Shown here one piece after another: positions 8,924 to 17,373 of a stretch of DNA of 64,000 nt. This DNA comes from Sediminibacterium soli. Its GTDB lineage: Bacteria > Bacteroidota > Bacteroidia > Chitinophagales > Chitinophagaceae. The position numbers were made by a program, and so were the translations under genes. The stretch's first letter is position 1, and the number at the start of each line of letters is the position of its first letter. The notes beneath the pieces are model-generated. The model saw only the letters and a program-made list of their open reading frames with translations. It did not search any database and was not told the origin of the DNA. Location: positions 64,387 to 128,386 of the forward strand of contig NZ_JAACJR010000005.1 in assembly GCF_009939225.1 (NCBI RefSeq), written 5' to 3'.

Positions 8924-10552
8924 TCATTTTCCTTTCAGCCCCAGTAACAGGCTGTAAAAAGCCTGCTTTTTACCGTAGTTGTTATCGAACAGCAGCGGCG
9001 CATCTGTTTTTTTCTGGCTGGTAAGGATCCAGCTGTCGCTGTCTGCCACCCCCCATACCGTAAAGCCATGTCTTTGTGCCTGTGGCACGTTCTGCAGAAA
9101 AGAATTCAGTACATACCTGTACATATTGGCCTGCGCAGTCAGTTCTGAAGGGCCTGCGGTAAAATTGCTGTTGTCGCCGGGATTGATCCGCACATCCAGT
9201 TCCGATACCCTCAGTTTCAGGCCCGTTGCCGCCAGTTTTTTGAACGCGTTATCAATACCGGAGGTTGCCGTATTGATGCCGATATGCATCTGCGTTCCGA
9301 TGCCATCGATTTTTGCACCTTTCGCTTTCAGCTCGTTCACATATGCGATCAGTGAATCCAGTTTGGCCGTGTTGGATTCCAGGTTGTATTCGTTGATAAA
9401 AAGCAGTGCGTTGGGATCGGCCGCTTTGGCATACTGGAATGCTTTCAGCGCATAATCCCTGCCCAGGTATTGCGACCAGTAAAAAAGATCGCCCGTGGTG
9501 GTGCCTGTATTGGTACGCAGCCCGCTGCTGCCGTCCATCATCGGCTCGTTCACCACATCCCAGGCTTTTACCTTACCTGCGTAGCGTGTTACCATGGTGC
9601 GGATAAACCGGCTCATGGCAGAGTCTACCGCAGTGGTCACCTGTGCCGCTGCGGGCGGGGGTGCGCTGCTGAGATCTGTGATGCTGATGTTGTCGATCGT
9701 ATAGGTTCCCGATGCGGGAAAGTTAAGCCGCAGCATGGGGCTGGATTCGTTGACGGTCACATTCCATGAATAGGTATCCCATGCGGCAGTGGGCGTGATA
9801 TCCAGCTGCTGGTATGCCGTATTCTGCATCACCAGCCGAACTTTGCCATTCGCAACGGATGCTTTGATATCGACAGACACACGGTATACCGAACCCGTGT
9901 TGGCAGTGAAAGCGGTGCCGATGGATTGTACGTCGTAGGCATTGGCACCCGGTGTGGTAACTGTAACCTGCATAGCTCTTGCGCTGTTATTACCCGCCAC
10001 CGCCGCAAAATTCGCCGAAGCTGTTCCGCCAACCAGGCAATTCCATCCGGTAAACAAGGTACTGCCGGTACCGCTGCTGCCGGCCTCCAGGTCTCCGGAA
10101 GGCAACAGGTTGGGGCCGCCTGATCCGCCGGTTGTTAAAGAGCGCAGGTAATTGCCATTCTGGTTCTGGTGCCAGGCCAGGGTATGGCCATATACTTCCA
10201 GTCCGGCATTGCTGCACAAAGTCAGCAACTCATCCGCACCCGAAAAATTAAAACTGCCATCGTCTTTTACGATAGCGCCATGTTTCATCTGGTAACCAAA
10301 AGTGACAACAGAAGCCTCTCGTTTCACCAGGTTCGCATAGGCTTCGTTCTGTTTAAACAGCGCGTATTCTATGGCCAGGCCAAAGGGAAAACCCGCGTTG
10401 GCAACGGATTTCAGGGTGCCTACCGTATCCTGGTTAACCGTACCACCCCCTACTGTACTTCCGCCGGCAACGGTGCCGCCGCCCGATTTTTTACAGGAGA
10501 TGGCGAGCAGGCAAGACAGGCCGCAGAGAAGCGCCGGCAATCTTTTTTTCAT
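8924..10552 (-). CDS. Endo-1,4-beta-xylanase GH10 with inserted carbohydrate-binding module, lipoprotein
   Basis: The enzyme cuts the xylan backbone, most likely on the outer cell surface. From the ATG at 10550-10552 it has 542 residues with a lipoprotein signal ending in LLAISC (Cys20) and a Gly-rich linker. The GH10 barrel starts near residue 50, is interrupted at about 147-295 by a beta-sandwich resembling CBM4/CBM9 (starting NLLPSGDLEAG, ending YTIDNISITD), and resumes. The acid/base is E336 in WDVVNEP and the nucleophile E451 in RVSELDV. A longer reading frame reaches 10666, but the lipoprotein signal fixes the start. It is the third gene of the susC-susD-xylanase unit. This insertion layout is known in Bacteroidota xylan loci. 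Confidence 0.95.
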   Translation of the reverse strand: MKKRLPALLCGLSCLLAISCKKSGGGTVAGGSTVGGGTVNQDTVGTLKSVANAGFPFGLAIEYALFKQNEAYANLVKREASVVTFGYQMKHGAIVKDDGSFNFSGADELLTLCSNAGLEVYGHTLAWHQNQNGNYLRSLTTGGSGGPNLLPSGDLEAGSSGTGSTLFTGWNCLVGGTASANFAAVAGNNSARAMQVTVTTPGANAYDVQSIGTAFTANTGSVYRVSVDIKASVANGKVRLVMQNTAYQQLDITPTAAWDTYSWNVTVNESSPMLRLNFPASGTYTIDNISITDLSSAPPPAAAQVTTAVDSAMSRFIRTMVTRYAGKVKAWDVVNEPMMDGSSGLRTNTGTTTGDLFYWSQYLGRDYALKAFQYAKAADPNALLFINEYNLESNTAKLDSLIAYVNELKAKGAKIDGIGTQMHIGINTATSGIDNAFKKLAATGLKLRVSELDVRINPGDNSNFTAGPSELTAQANMYRYVLNSFLQNVPQAQRHGFTVWGVADSDSWILTSQKKTDAPLLFDNNYGKKQAFYSLLLGLKGK

Positions 10553-10672
10553 AGGAATCAGTGTAAAGAAATAACGGTCGTTCATTGCATTCAATTCTTT
10601 GGAAGAGAAAGGGAAGGTGAACAGGTTGTATTCACCTTCCTCCCTTCTGCCTCCGTTATCAGCCAATCAAAA

Positions 10673-12499
10673 TCAATAGCCAGGGTTCTGCGGAAACTTG
10701 GGTCCTTCCACGGTACGGTCTATCTGTGTTTGCGGGATAGGACGCAGCATGTGGAACGCTTTGATGTTCACGCCGGCTTCGTTGTTCCAAGCGCTCACGC
10801 GGGTGATCAGCGACCTGGTACGGACAAGGTCAAACCATCTCTGCCACTCGCCGTAGTTTTCGCGGGTGCGTTCATCCAGGATAAAATCAAGTGTTACATC
10901 GGCTGCGGTAATCGTCATGGCAGCTGCAGCCAATGCATTCTGCGCCGCTGAATTGGCTTTGCGGTATGCAGCGCGCTGTCTTACCACATTCAGCATATTG
11001 GCGGCTTCGGCAGGTTTGTTGTCTTTGAAGTAGGCTTCTGCCGCTATCAGGTATACATCGGAGAAACGATACATCACCACCGGTCTTGTGGACGGATCGT
11101 TGAAATTGGCGCCGCGACTGGGGTCCATGAACTTTCTGACAGAAGGAAACAACTGGTTGCTCCAGAGGCTCGGCGGAATGATGATGCCTTTGAAAGGCCT
11201 GGTGCCGTCGAACTGCGGTGCGCCTGCCACTTCGGTATCGGGCATCCATATGGCCGTGTCAACACCTACCTGCATGGTATACGAGATACCGCGCTGGTTA
11301 TTGGTATTGGCTGCGTTATTGGTAATGGCATTGTTGGATATCCATACTTTCTGGAAAGTGTTGTCATAACGGGAATCGTTTACGCGGTTCACGAATGCCT
11401 GGTCGAGAATATAATTCCTGCCTGCATTGGGTCCGCCCGCCATCTTCACCGTATTGGGTCTGGTACGGATATAAGGGCGGCCATTGGTGGCATCACGAAC
11501 CATCAGCGGGCTCACCGTATTGTTGGTAAGCGCTCCCTGTGCGTTCTTGATGGAATTCACACCGCTGTTGGCCGGGTAGTTCCATATATAGAACCAGGGC
11601 GTGAGGTTCTGTGCCGCACCACCCGATGCAGCGCCGCCCACGGTATACTGGCCGTATTTGGGATCATTGCTGTGATCGCTCACAAACATTGTTTCCCTGC
11701 CGTAATCGTTGGCCGGCACAAAAGCATCGCCGTAATCCTGCCACAGGTCCAGGCCATAGGTTGCTTTGCCGGCGATGATACCGGAAGCGATGGTGGCTGC
11801 CTGCTGAAAATCGGTGGCGGTGTTGTTCAGCCAGCCGCGTGTGAGGTAAGCTTTCGCCAGCAGGTACAACGCGGTGGGTTTGGTGGCCGCCTTGCCGAGA
11901 AAAGGATCAGACGGTGTGTTGGGCAGATCGGCCGCGGCCTCTGTCAGGTCTTTGATGATCTGTACATACACATCGGCCACCGGCTGGCGCGAAGCGGATT
12001 TGGTGGGCGTGGTGATAAACTTGGTGTTCAGCGGCACATCGCCAAAACACTGCGCCAGGTGAAAATACCAGAAAGCCCGCAGGAATTTTGCCTGTGCCAG
12101 GTAAGCTTTTTTGGTAGCGTCGGGCAGATCGATGTTGGCGCCATACTGCAATACGCCGTTAAGCGTATTGATATCGGTGTAAGCGGTATTCCACCATCCA
12201 CCGCCCGAAGTGCTGTTCAGCCCGTTATATGTGTAATAGGAAAGACCGCTGGCGCTGCCGCCGGCAAGGTGTTCATCGGTACCCGCCACTGTTTCAAGAC
12301 TGAAACCTTCGGTACCCCATGCGGAACGGATATCGTTGTATACCCCCGCAATACCACCCAGCACACCGGCCGGACTGTTGAAGAACGAAGGAACGATATT
12401 GGCCTGCGGGTTCTCGTCCAGTATTTTTTTACAACCATTCGTAAACAATGCCACCGCCGCAAGTGCAGCAACACAGCCTATTTTTTTATAGCGTTTCAT
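10673..12499 (-). CDS. SusD-like outer-membrane glycan-binding lipoprotein
   Basis: SusD-like proteins sit on the cell surface and cap the SusC channel, binding oligosaccharides for import. Starting at the ATG at 12497-12499 gives 608 residues with a lipoprotein signal MKRYKKIGCVAALAAVALFT followed by NGC (Cys23). The N-terminal block KKILDENPQANI, the tetratricopeptide-like helices (YLAQAKFLRAFWYFHLAQCFG) and the C-terminal FILDERTRENYGEWQRWFDLVRT with the ending LRPIPQTQID are typical of the RagB/SusD family. A start six codons earlier (12517) is possible but would leave no gap to susC. Substrate is inferred to be xylan fragments from the neighbours. Confidence 0.96.
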   Translation of the reverse strand: MKRYKKIGCVAALAAVALFTNGCKKILDENPQANIVPSFFNSPAGVLGGIAGVYNDIRSAWGTEGFSLETVAGTDEHLAGGSASGLSYYTYNGLNSTSGGGWWNTAYTDINTLNGVLQYGANIDLPDATKKAYLAQAKFLRAFWYFHLAQCFGDVPLNTKFITTPTKSASRQPVADVYVQIIKDLTEAAADLPNTPSDPFLGKAATKPTALYLLAKAYLTRGWLNNTATDFQQAATIASGIIAGKATYGLDLWQDYGDAFVPANDYGRETMFVSDHSNDPKYGQYTVGGAASGGAAQNLTPWFYIWNYPANSGVNSIKNAQGALTNNTVSPLMVRDATNGRPYIRTRPNTVKMAGGPNAGRNYILDQAFVNRVNDSRYDNTFQKVWISNNAITNNAANTNNQRGISYTMQVGVDTAIWMPDTEVAGAPQFDGTRPFKGIIIPPSLWSNQLFPSVRKFMDPSRGANFNDPSTRPVVMYRFSDVYLIAAEAYFKDNKPAEAANMLNVVRQRAAYRKANSAAQNALAAAAMTITAADVTLDFILDERTRENYGEWQRWFDLVRTRSLITRVSAWNNEAGVNIKAFHMLRPIPQTQIDRTVEGPKFPQNPGY

Positions 12500-12517
12500 A
12501 CAATTCGGTTTATTCAT

Positions 12518-15500
12518 TTAGAATTTGACATTCAAACCCACCGTGAACTGGCGAACAGGCGGGTTGTTCAGGTTAACACTGATCTGGCGTCCGCCGGTTC
12601 CTGACTCGGAAGTACCCTGTGCATTTACCGCACCGCCGTAACCGTTTCCTTCCGGATCAGGTCCGAAGCCGTTCTTTACAAAAGGCGCATACACAACAAA
12701 CGGGTTGGTGGTATTCAGGTAAACCCTTACGGAGCTGATACCTGTTTTCCTGAGTATGGAAGACGGTATCTCGTAACCGAGGTTGATGCTGCGGCATTTG
12801 ATGAACGATCCATCCATATAACCCAATGTGGAACCAAACAACAAACGGTCGGTGCCGGCATCAGGCGCAGGGAAGGCGTTGGTGGGATTGGTGCGTGTCC
12901 AGTAATCCGTTTTGACCTGGTTAACACGGCTCTGGTTGAAGAAAGGGAAACCGTTGGCACCTCCGTCGGCAGTTATATAGGGAACAAGCACTTTCATCCC
13001 CATCCTTGCATACATCACGATCGAAAGATCAAAACCTTTATAGCTGAAACGGTTGGTGATACCACCTTCCCAGTTGGGCTGGTAGTTACCGATCACCTGC
13101 CTGTCGTTTGCATCGATCTTGCCATCGCCGTTAAGATCCTGCACACGTACCTGTCCGGGATACTGTATAGGCGATGTCTGCGCCGCAATGGTTCCTTTTG
13201 CGGAATCGTCCAGCTGCCAGATACCGATCTTGCGGAGATCATAGATCACCGTAAGCGGCTGACCTACGAACCATCCGTTGCCTGTCTGCTGTTTCTCGTC
13301 GGGTGTGGTAAGCTGCGTGATCTTCTCGCGGTTATAATAGAACACGAAATCGGTGCTCCAGGTAAACCCTGATTTGGCTTGTATGTTCAGCGTACTCAGA
13401 CTGATCTCCAGACCACGGCCCTCGGTTCTGCCCAGGTTCTGGTTGGTGCTTCCTGCGCCATTGCTTGGCGGGAGCGCCACACCGAGCAGAATATCTTTTG
13501 TCTGCTGGTGATACCATTCAACGGTGCCGGTGATGCGGTTATTGAACAACCCGAAATCAAGACCGATATCGGTTTGCGCGGTCGACTGCCAGGTAAGTGT
13601 ATTGTTGGCCAGCGAAGTAACCGTGTAGGCCAGTTGCTGACCCTGTGTGCTGGTTCCGAAATTATACGTGTTTGCAGAAAGCGCACCCAGTGTTGCATAG
13701 GCGCCTACGTTCCTGTTACCGGAAATACCCCATCCCCCTCGGAGTTTGAGGTTGGAGATAAACGACACATCCTTCATGAATTTTTCATTGGAGATCGTCC
13801 ATCCGGCCCCGAAAGCAGGGTAGGTAAAATATTTATGTCCCGGTGCCAGCTGCGAAGCGCCGTCCACACGAACGGTACCCGTAATGTTGAAGCGGTTGTC
13901 GAAGCCGTAGTTCAAACGACCCATGTACGAAAGCAATCCTGTTTCAGAGAAATAGGTTGCGCCTGCGTTCACCGCGGGCTGACCGCTTGCCAGACCAAAA
14001 TTGGCATTCTGGATATAATCTGCCGGCACGCCGGTTACGGTGAATCCGCTTCCCTGGTTATGGTCTTTGATCACTTCAAAAAGACCGGTGAAATCGAGCC
14101 TGTGTTTCTGTGCAAAGGTTCTGTTATAGGTAAGCAGGTGCTGGATATTGTAATTCCACTGCTCGGCGTTGGTAACGCTGGCATTGGAAGAACTCTGTAC
14201 CGTTGCGGTATTGGTATAGGTCAGCGGACCGTTGTAACCGCTTCCGTTCGATGCATCAAAACTGAGACCGATATTCAGCCGGTATTTAAGCCCGTTGATG
14301 ATCTGCACTTCGCCATACAGGGTGTTGAAAGTGCGCAAACGCCTGTTACGCGCCAGTATCGAATTGGCTTTGGTGATCAGCGTAAGCGGACTCACCACCT
14401 GCGCATCGATAGAACCAACGGCAGGGTTGATGTTTACCGTACCGTCTGCATTATACGGCGATGCCAGCGGTGTCAGTCGCACCAGCCCGCTCGGCACACC
14501 GCCGCCGCCGGGGGTATTGGAATAGGAAAGTGTGTTCAGTGTATTCAGTCCTATGCGCACCCTGCTGCCGATCTTGTGATCGATCGTGGCCCGCAGTGTG
14601 GCGCGCTGGAAATTCTGGTTGGGAATGATACCGTCTTCGCGGTAATAGCCCAGGCTCATTCCATATTGTGTGCCTTCGTTGCCGCCGGTAAGACCCAGCA
14701 CATGGCTGGTGGAGAAACCGGTTTTATAGATCAGGTCCTGCCAGTTGGTAGACACACCCGCTGCCAGTGCGGCCTGCTCGGCGCCCGTAAGAAAATAGGA
14801 AGAAGTGCCCGCGCTGGTAGGCCAGGTAGAACGGTTATACAGGGCCGCATCCGTTTTGAATTTGGCATATTCGGCTCCGTTCATCACTTTGTATTTACCC
14901 ATGATATTGGTGATACCGTGAAAAGCATCGTACGTGAACACCGCTTTACCGCTGCGGCCTCTTTTGGTGCTCACCAGGATCACACCGCCCGATCCGCGCG
15001 AACCGAAGATCGCCGTGGCCGATGCGTCTTTCAATATCTCCAGGCTGGAGATGTCTTCGGGGTTGATATCGTTGATGCTGCCGCTGAAAGGTATCCCGTC
15101 CACTACCAGCAGGGGGCCATCCAGTGCATCGCTTCCGCTCTGCGAAGTGGTGAGCGTACGGTTACCGCGGATACGGATAGAACCGCCCGCACCGGGTGTG
15201 GAACCGTTGCTGACAATGGTAACGCCGGCGGCCCGGCCTTTCAGCTGGCCGATCACATTGGGTGCGGGTACCTCTTTTAATGTTTTTTCACTGACAGATA
15301 TCACAGAACCCGTCACATCCCTTTTTCGCTGGGTGCCATAACCCACTACGATCACCTGGTCCAGTTCCCTGTTAGCGGGAACCAGCTGGGCGTTAACGGT
15401 GCTGCCGGATCCCACACGCAGTTCCTTATCCTCATAGCCGACAAAAGAAAAAACAAGGGTGGCGTTGTTACCCGCCACCTGCAGGGAATAGGCACCCCGT

Positions 15501-15724
15501 GCATCGGAAGTGGTTCCGGTATTCGATCCTTTTACGGTTACAGAAGCACCGGAAACAGGTTCCCCTTTTTCGTTGGTCACCTGGCCGGTAACGGTTTTTC
15601 GCTGTGCCTGTGCCAGGGTTCCGGCAGGAAGCAAAACAGACACGCCCGCTGCCAAAAGCAGGACAAAACAGAATCGAAGCCACTGTTTCGCCCCTGGTTG
15701 CGGTCTCATAAGCAAGAATTTCAT
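12518..15724 (-). CDS. SusC-like TonB-dependent outer-membrane transporter
   Basis: This 1068-residue protein should import xylo-oligosaccharides across the outer membrane, powered by TonB. After a signal peptide comes a carboxypeptidase-regulatory-like domain (TVTGQVTNEKGEPVSGASV ... FVGYEDKELRVG), then the SusC signature DQVIVVGYGTQRKRDVTGSV, a plug domain (GSIRIRGNRTL, LLVVDGIPF, ILKDASATAIFGSRGSGGVI) and a long beta-barrel ending in FTVGLNVKF. I placed the start at 15722-15724, just before the positively charged signal peptide; an upstream ATG at 15757 would add eleven residues. It leads the sus unit and faces a divergent control region with at least two operator candidates. Confidence 0.96.
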   Translation of the reverse strand: MKFLLMRPQPGAKQWLRFCFVLLLAAGVSVLLPAGTLAQAQRKTVTGQVTNEKGEPVSGASVTVKGSNTGTTSDARGAYSLQVAGNNATLVFSFVGYEDKELRVGSGSTVNAQLVPANRELDQVIVVGYGTQRKRDVTGSVISVSEKTLKEVPAPNVIGQLKGRAAGVTIVSNGSTPGAGGSIRIRGNRTLTTSQSGSDALDGPLLVVDGIPFSGSINDINPEDISSLEILKDASATAIFGSRGSGGVILVSTKRGRSGKAVFTYDAFHGITNIMGKYKVMNGAEYAKFKTDAALYNRSTWPTSAGTSSYFLTGAEQAALAAGVSTNWQDLIYKTGFSTSHVLGLTGGNEGTQYGMSLGYYREDGIIPNQNFQRATLRATIDHKIGSRVRIGLNTLNTLSYSNTPGGGGVPSGLVRLTPLASPYNADGTVNINPAVGSIDAQVVSPLTLITKANSILARNRRLRTFNTLYGEVQIINGLKYRLNIGLSFDASNGSGYNGPLTYTNTATVQSSSNASVTNAEQWNYNIQHLLTYNRTFAQKHRLDFTGLFEVIKDHNQGSGFTVTGVPADYIQNANFGLASGQPAVNAGATYFSETGLLSYMGRLNYGFDNRFNITGTVRVDGASQLAPGHKYFTYPAFGAGWTISNEKFMKDVSFISNLKLRGGWGISGNRNVGAYATLGALSANTYNFGTSTQGQQLAYTVTSLANNTLTWQSTAQTDIGLDFGLFNNRITGTVEWYHQQTKDILLGVALPPSNGAGSTNQNLGRTEGRGLEISLSTLNIQAKSGFTWSTDFVFYYNREKITQLTTPDEKQQTGNGWFVGQPLTVIYDLRKIGIWQLDDSAKGTIAAQTSPIQYPGQVRVQDLNGDGKIDANDRQVIGNYQPNWEGGITNRFSYKGFDLSIVMYARMGMKVLVPYITADGGANGFPFFNQSRVNQVKTDYWTRTNPTNAFPAPDAGTDRLLFGSTLGYMDGSFIKCRSINLGYEIPSSILRKTGISSVRVYLNTTNPFVVYAPFVKNGFGPDPEGNGYGGAVNAQGTSESGTGGRQISVNLNNPPVRQFTVGLNVKF

Positions 15725-15870
15725 AGCTGTTGTTTTTGATAAATAATGATGATACACAATGCATGGCTGCCAACGCAGCAGAAGAAACTGGCAAACGGGT
15801 TAACTGGTATTCATGGCGGCAATCGTTAAGGTGATAGAAGAGCGGTGTGAACTGTTTGGATAATTATATT

Positions 15871-15884
15871 TCAATCGGTTGCAT
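15871..15884 (-). promoter_or_regulatory. LacI-type operator upstream of susC
   Basis: On the minus strand the site reads ATGCAACCGATTGA. It shares the core GCAACCGATTG with the sites at 16225-16240 and 17355-17370. It lies about 147 bp before the susC start. The LacI-family consensus TGCAAnCGnTTGCA fits except at the last bases. Confidence 0.7.
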
Positions 15885-15886
15885 TC

Positions 15887-15913
15887 ACCGGTAAATACCT
15901 TGCATTTACCGGT
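15887..15913. promoter_or_regulatory. Perfect 10-bp inverted repeat, operator candidate upstream of susC
   Basis: The arms ACCGGTAAAT and ATTTACCGGT are separated by seven bases. The same stretch also forms a direct repeat, TTGCATTCACCGGT at 15879-15892 and TTGCATTTACCGGT at 15900-15913, 21 bp apart, that is two helical turns. It overlaps the edge of the LacI-type site. Confidence 0.7.
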
Positions 15914-16096
15914 CAGAAAACTCGTTTTCCCTCTCATATAAGGCTTCAAGGGGGAAAAAAGTGGACAACCGGTGCAGCGTTTCCGGTAATGATGGTTCCG
16001 GCCCCTCCCGGCATCGGCAACCGGCTCCTTATGGGTGAAACGGGAAGCGCAGGCCGGGTGTTTTTTTGGGAAAACGGCAGATGCCAATACAGCCTT

Positions 16097-16119
16097 AAAT
16101 GCTTTACAGTAAAGCATTT
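16097..16119. promoter_or_regulatory. Perfect 23-bp palindrome, operator candidate
   Basis: The arms AAATGCTTTAC and GTAAAGCATTT flank a single A. It is unlike the LacI-type sites and lies about 170 bp before the first LacI gene. A different regulator is likely if it is an operator. Confidence 0.65.
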
Positions 16120-16224
16120 CAGCAGATATATATCAATCAGTTCTGGCATGGCAGCAATCGTTTTCTGAAGGGCGGACTATCGCCCGGATAAAGCCGGAAC
16201 TAATGTCGGAAGTTTTTTTTGAAA

Positions 16225-16240
16225 ATGCAACCGATTGCAT
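16225..16240 (+). promoter_or_regulatory. LacI-type operator upstream of the first LacI gene
   Basis: ATGCAACCGATTGCAT has perfect six-base half-sites (ATGCAA and TTGCAT) around CCGA and fits the LacI-family consensus TGCAAnCGnTTGCA fully. It ends 51 bp before the start codon of the first LacI gene, so autoregulation is likely. Confidence 0.85.
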
Positions 16241-16291
16241 AAAAAATATTTTTTACCGCGTCTTTACGGGGTGGATTATCTTAGGACAACC

Positions 16292-17329
16292 ATGCCAGAG
16301 TACAGAGAGATCACCATCTATGATATTGCAAGGGAATTGGCCATCTCCCCCGCCACGGTAAGCCGTGCACTTAATAACCATCCCGCGGTTAAGAAAGCCA
16401 CGCGCAAGAAAATACAGGACCTGGCCCGCCAGCTGGGCTATCGCTCCAACACTTTTGCCAGCAACCTGCGCAAGAAAAACACCCATACCATCGGCGTGAT
16501 CGTACCCAGGCTGAGCAGTTATTTTATGTCCACCGTTATTGCCGGCATGGAACAGGTGGCCAGGGCGGAAGGATACAACCTGATCATCAGCCAGTCTTCG
16601 GAAAGCATGATCAAGGAGGCCGACAATGTGGACACCATGTTCAACAGCAGGGTAGACGGACTGCTGGTATCGCTGTCTTACGAGACCGATACCCTGGCCC
16701 ATTTTGAACCTTTTTTCAAGAAGGGCATACCCCTGATCTTTTTCGACCGCATACGCGAACACAAGCAGTGCATGGGCATTGTGATCGATAACCAGAAAGC
16801 AGCCTACGATGCCACGAAACACTTGCTGGACAACGGTTACAGGCGTATTATGCATATCGGCGGAAACCCGATCAGTCATGTGTATGCAGAACGTGTGAAG
16901 GGCTATAAAAAAGCGCTGGGCGACTATAAAATACCCGTTGATCCAAAACTGGTGCTTACCCGCAACATGAGTGAACAGGCGGGCGTGGATGCGGCTGAGC
17001 ATATACTGAAAATGAAACCCAGACCCGACGCGGTGTTCTCTGCCAACGATGCCTGCGCCATCTATTGCATGCTCACGCTGAAAAAAGCCGGGCTGCGGAT
17101 CCCGGAAGACATTGCCTTTGCAGGGTTCAACAACGACCCGATGAGCAAGGTGGTGGAGCCCGGACTGACCACCATTGACTACCCGGGTTATGCCATGGGC
17201 GAAGCGGCCGCCACCCAGCTTATCAACCAGCTTACCGGTATTTCGGTGATGCAGGCAACCAATATTATTATACTAAGGTCTGAGCTGATCATACGCGGAT
17301 CGTCGGCTAAAAAGAAAAGAAAAAGCTGA
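16292..17329 (+). CDS. LacI-family transcriptional regulator (first of two)
   Basis: The protein binds DNA through an N-terminal helix-turn-helix and senses a sugar with a periplasmic-binding-protein-like domain. From the ATG at 16292 it has 345 residues. The DNA-binding part ITIYDIARELAISPATVSRAL is followed by the hinge and by the effector domain with TIGVIVPRLSSYFM and IPLIFFDRI. The open frame extends upstream to 16235, but those codons overlap the operator region and do not match the family. It is closely similar to the next gene, so the two look like a tandem duplication. The sites at 15871, 16225 and 17355 are likely targets of one or both. Confidence 0.95.
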   Translation: MPEYREITIYDIARELAISPATVSRALNNHPAVKKATRKKIQDLARQLGYRSNTFASNLRKKNTHTIGVIVPRLSSYFMSTVIAGMEQVARAEGYNLIISQSSESMIKEADNVDTMFNSRVDGLLVSLSYETDTLAHFEPFFKKGIPLIFFDRIREHKQCMGIVIDNQKAAYDATKHLLDNGYRRIMHIGGNPISHVYAERVKGYKKALGDYKIPVDPKLVLTRNMSEQAGVDAAEHILKMKPRPDAVFSANDACAIYCMLTLKKAGLRIPEDIAFAGFNNDPMSKVVEPGLTTIDYPGYAMGEAAATQLINQLTGISVMQATNIIILRSELIIRGSSAKKKRKS

Positions 17330-17354
17330 CCGTATGCAGGGATTTCCCCCTAAA

Positions 17355-17370
17355 TTGCAACCGATTGAAT
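17355..17370 (+). promoter_or_regulatory. LacI-type operator in front of the second LacI gene
   Basis: TTGCAACCGATTGAAT contains the same core GCAACCGATTG as the two sites in the divergent region. It ends four bases before the ATG at 17374, so a bound repressor would block transcription or early elongation into the downstream xylan genes. Confidence 0.75.
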
Positions 17371-17373
17371 TTT

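Larger units (their letters stand above)
15725..16291. promoter_or_regulatory. Divergent control region between susC and the LacI genes
   Basis: This 567-bp stretch holds no gene I can support. It contains four separate inverted-repeat sites listed individually (15871-15884, 15887-15913, 16097-16119, 16225-16240). I could not find a convincing TTG-N20-TAnnTTTG promoter for either direction. Confidence 0.7.

Noticed and set aside
13379..15280. A 633-codon open frame on the plus strand
   Set aside because: It lies opposite susC, codes for Cys/His/Arg-rich sequence without any domain, and is a shadow of the real gene.
17365..17373. TTG start for the second LacI gene
   Set aside because: The TTG lies within the operator and the family begins close to the ATG at 17374.
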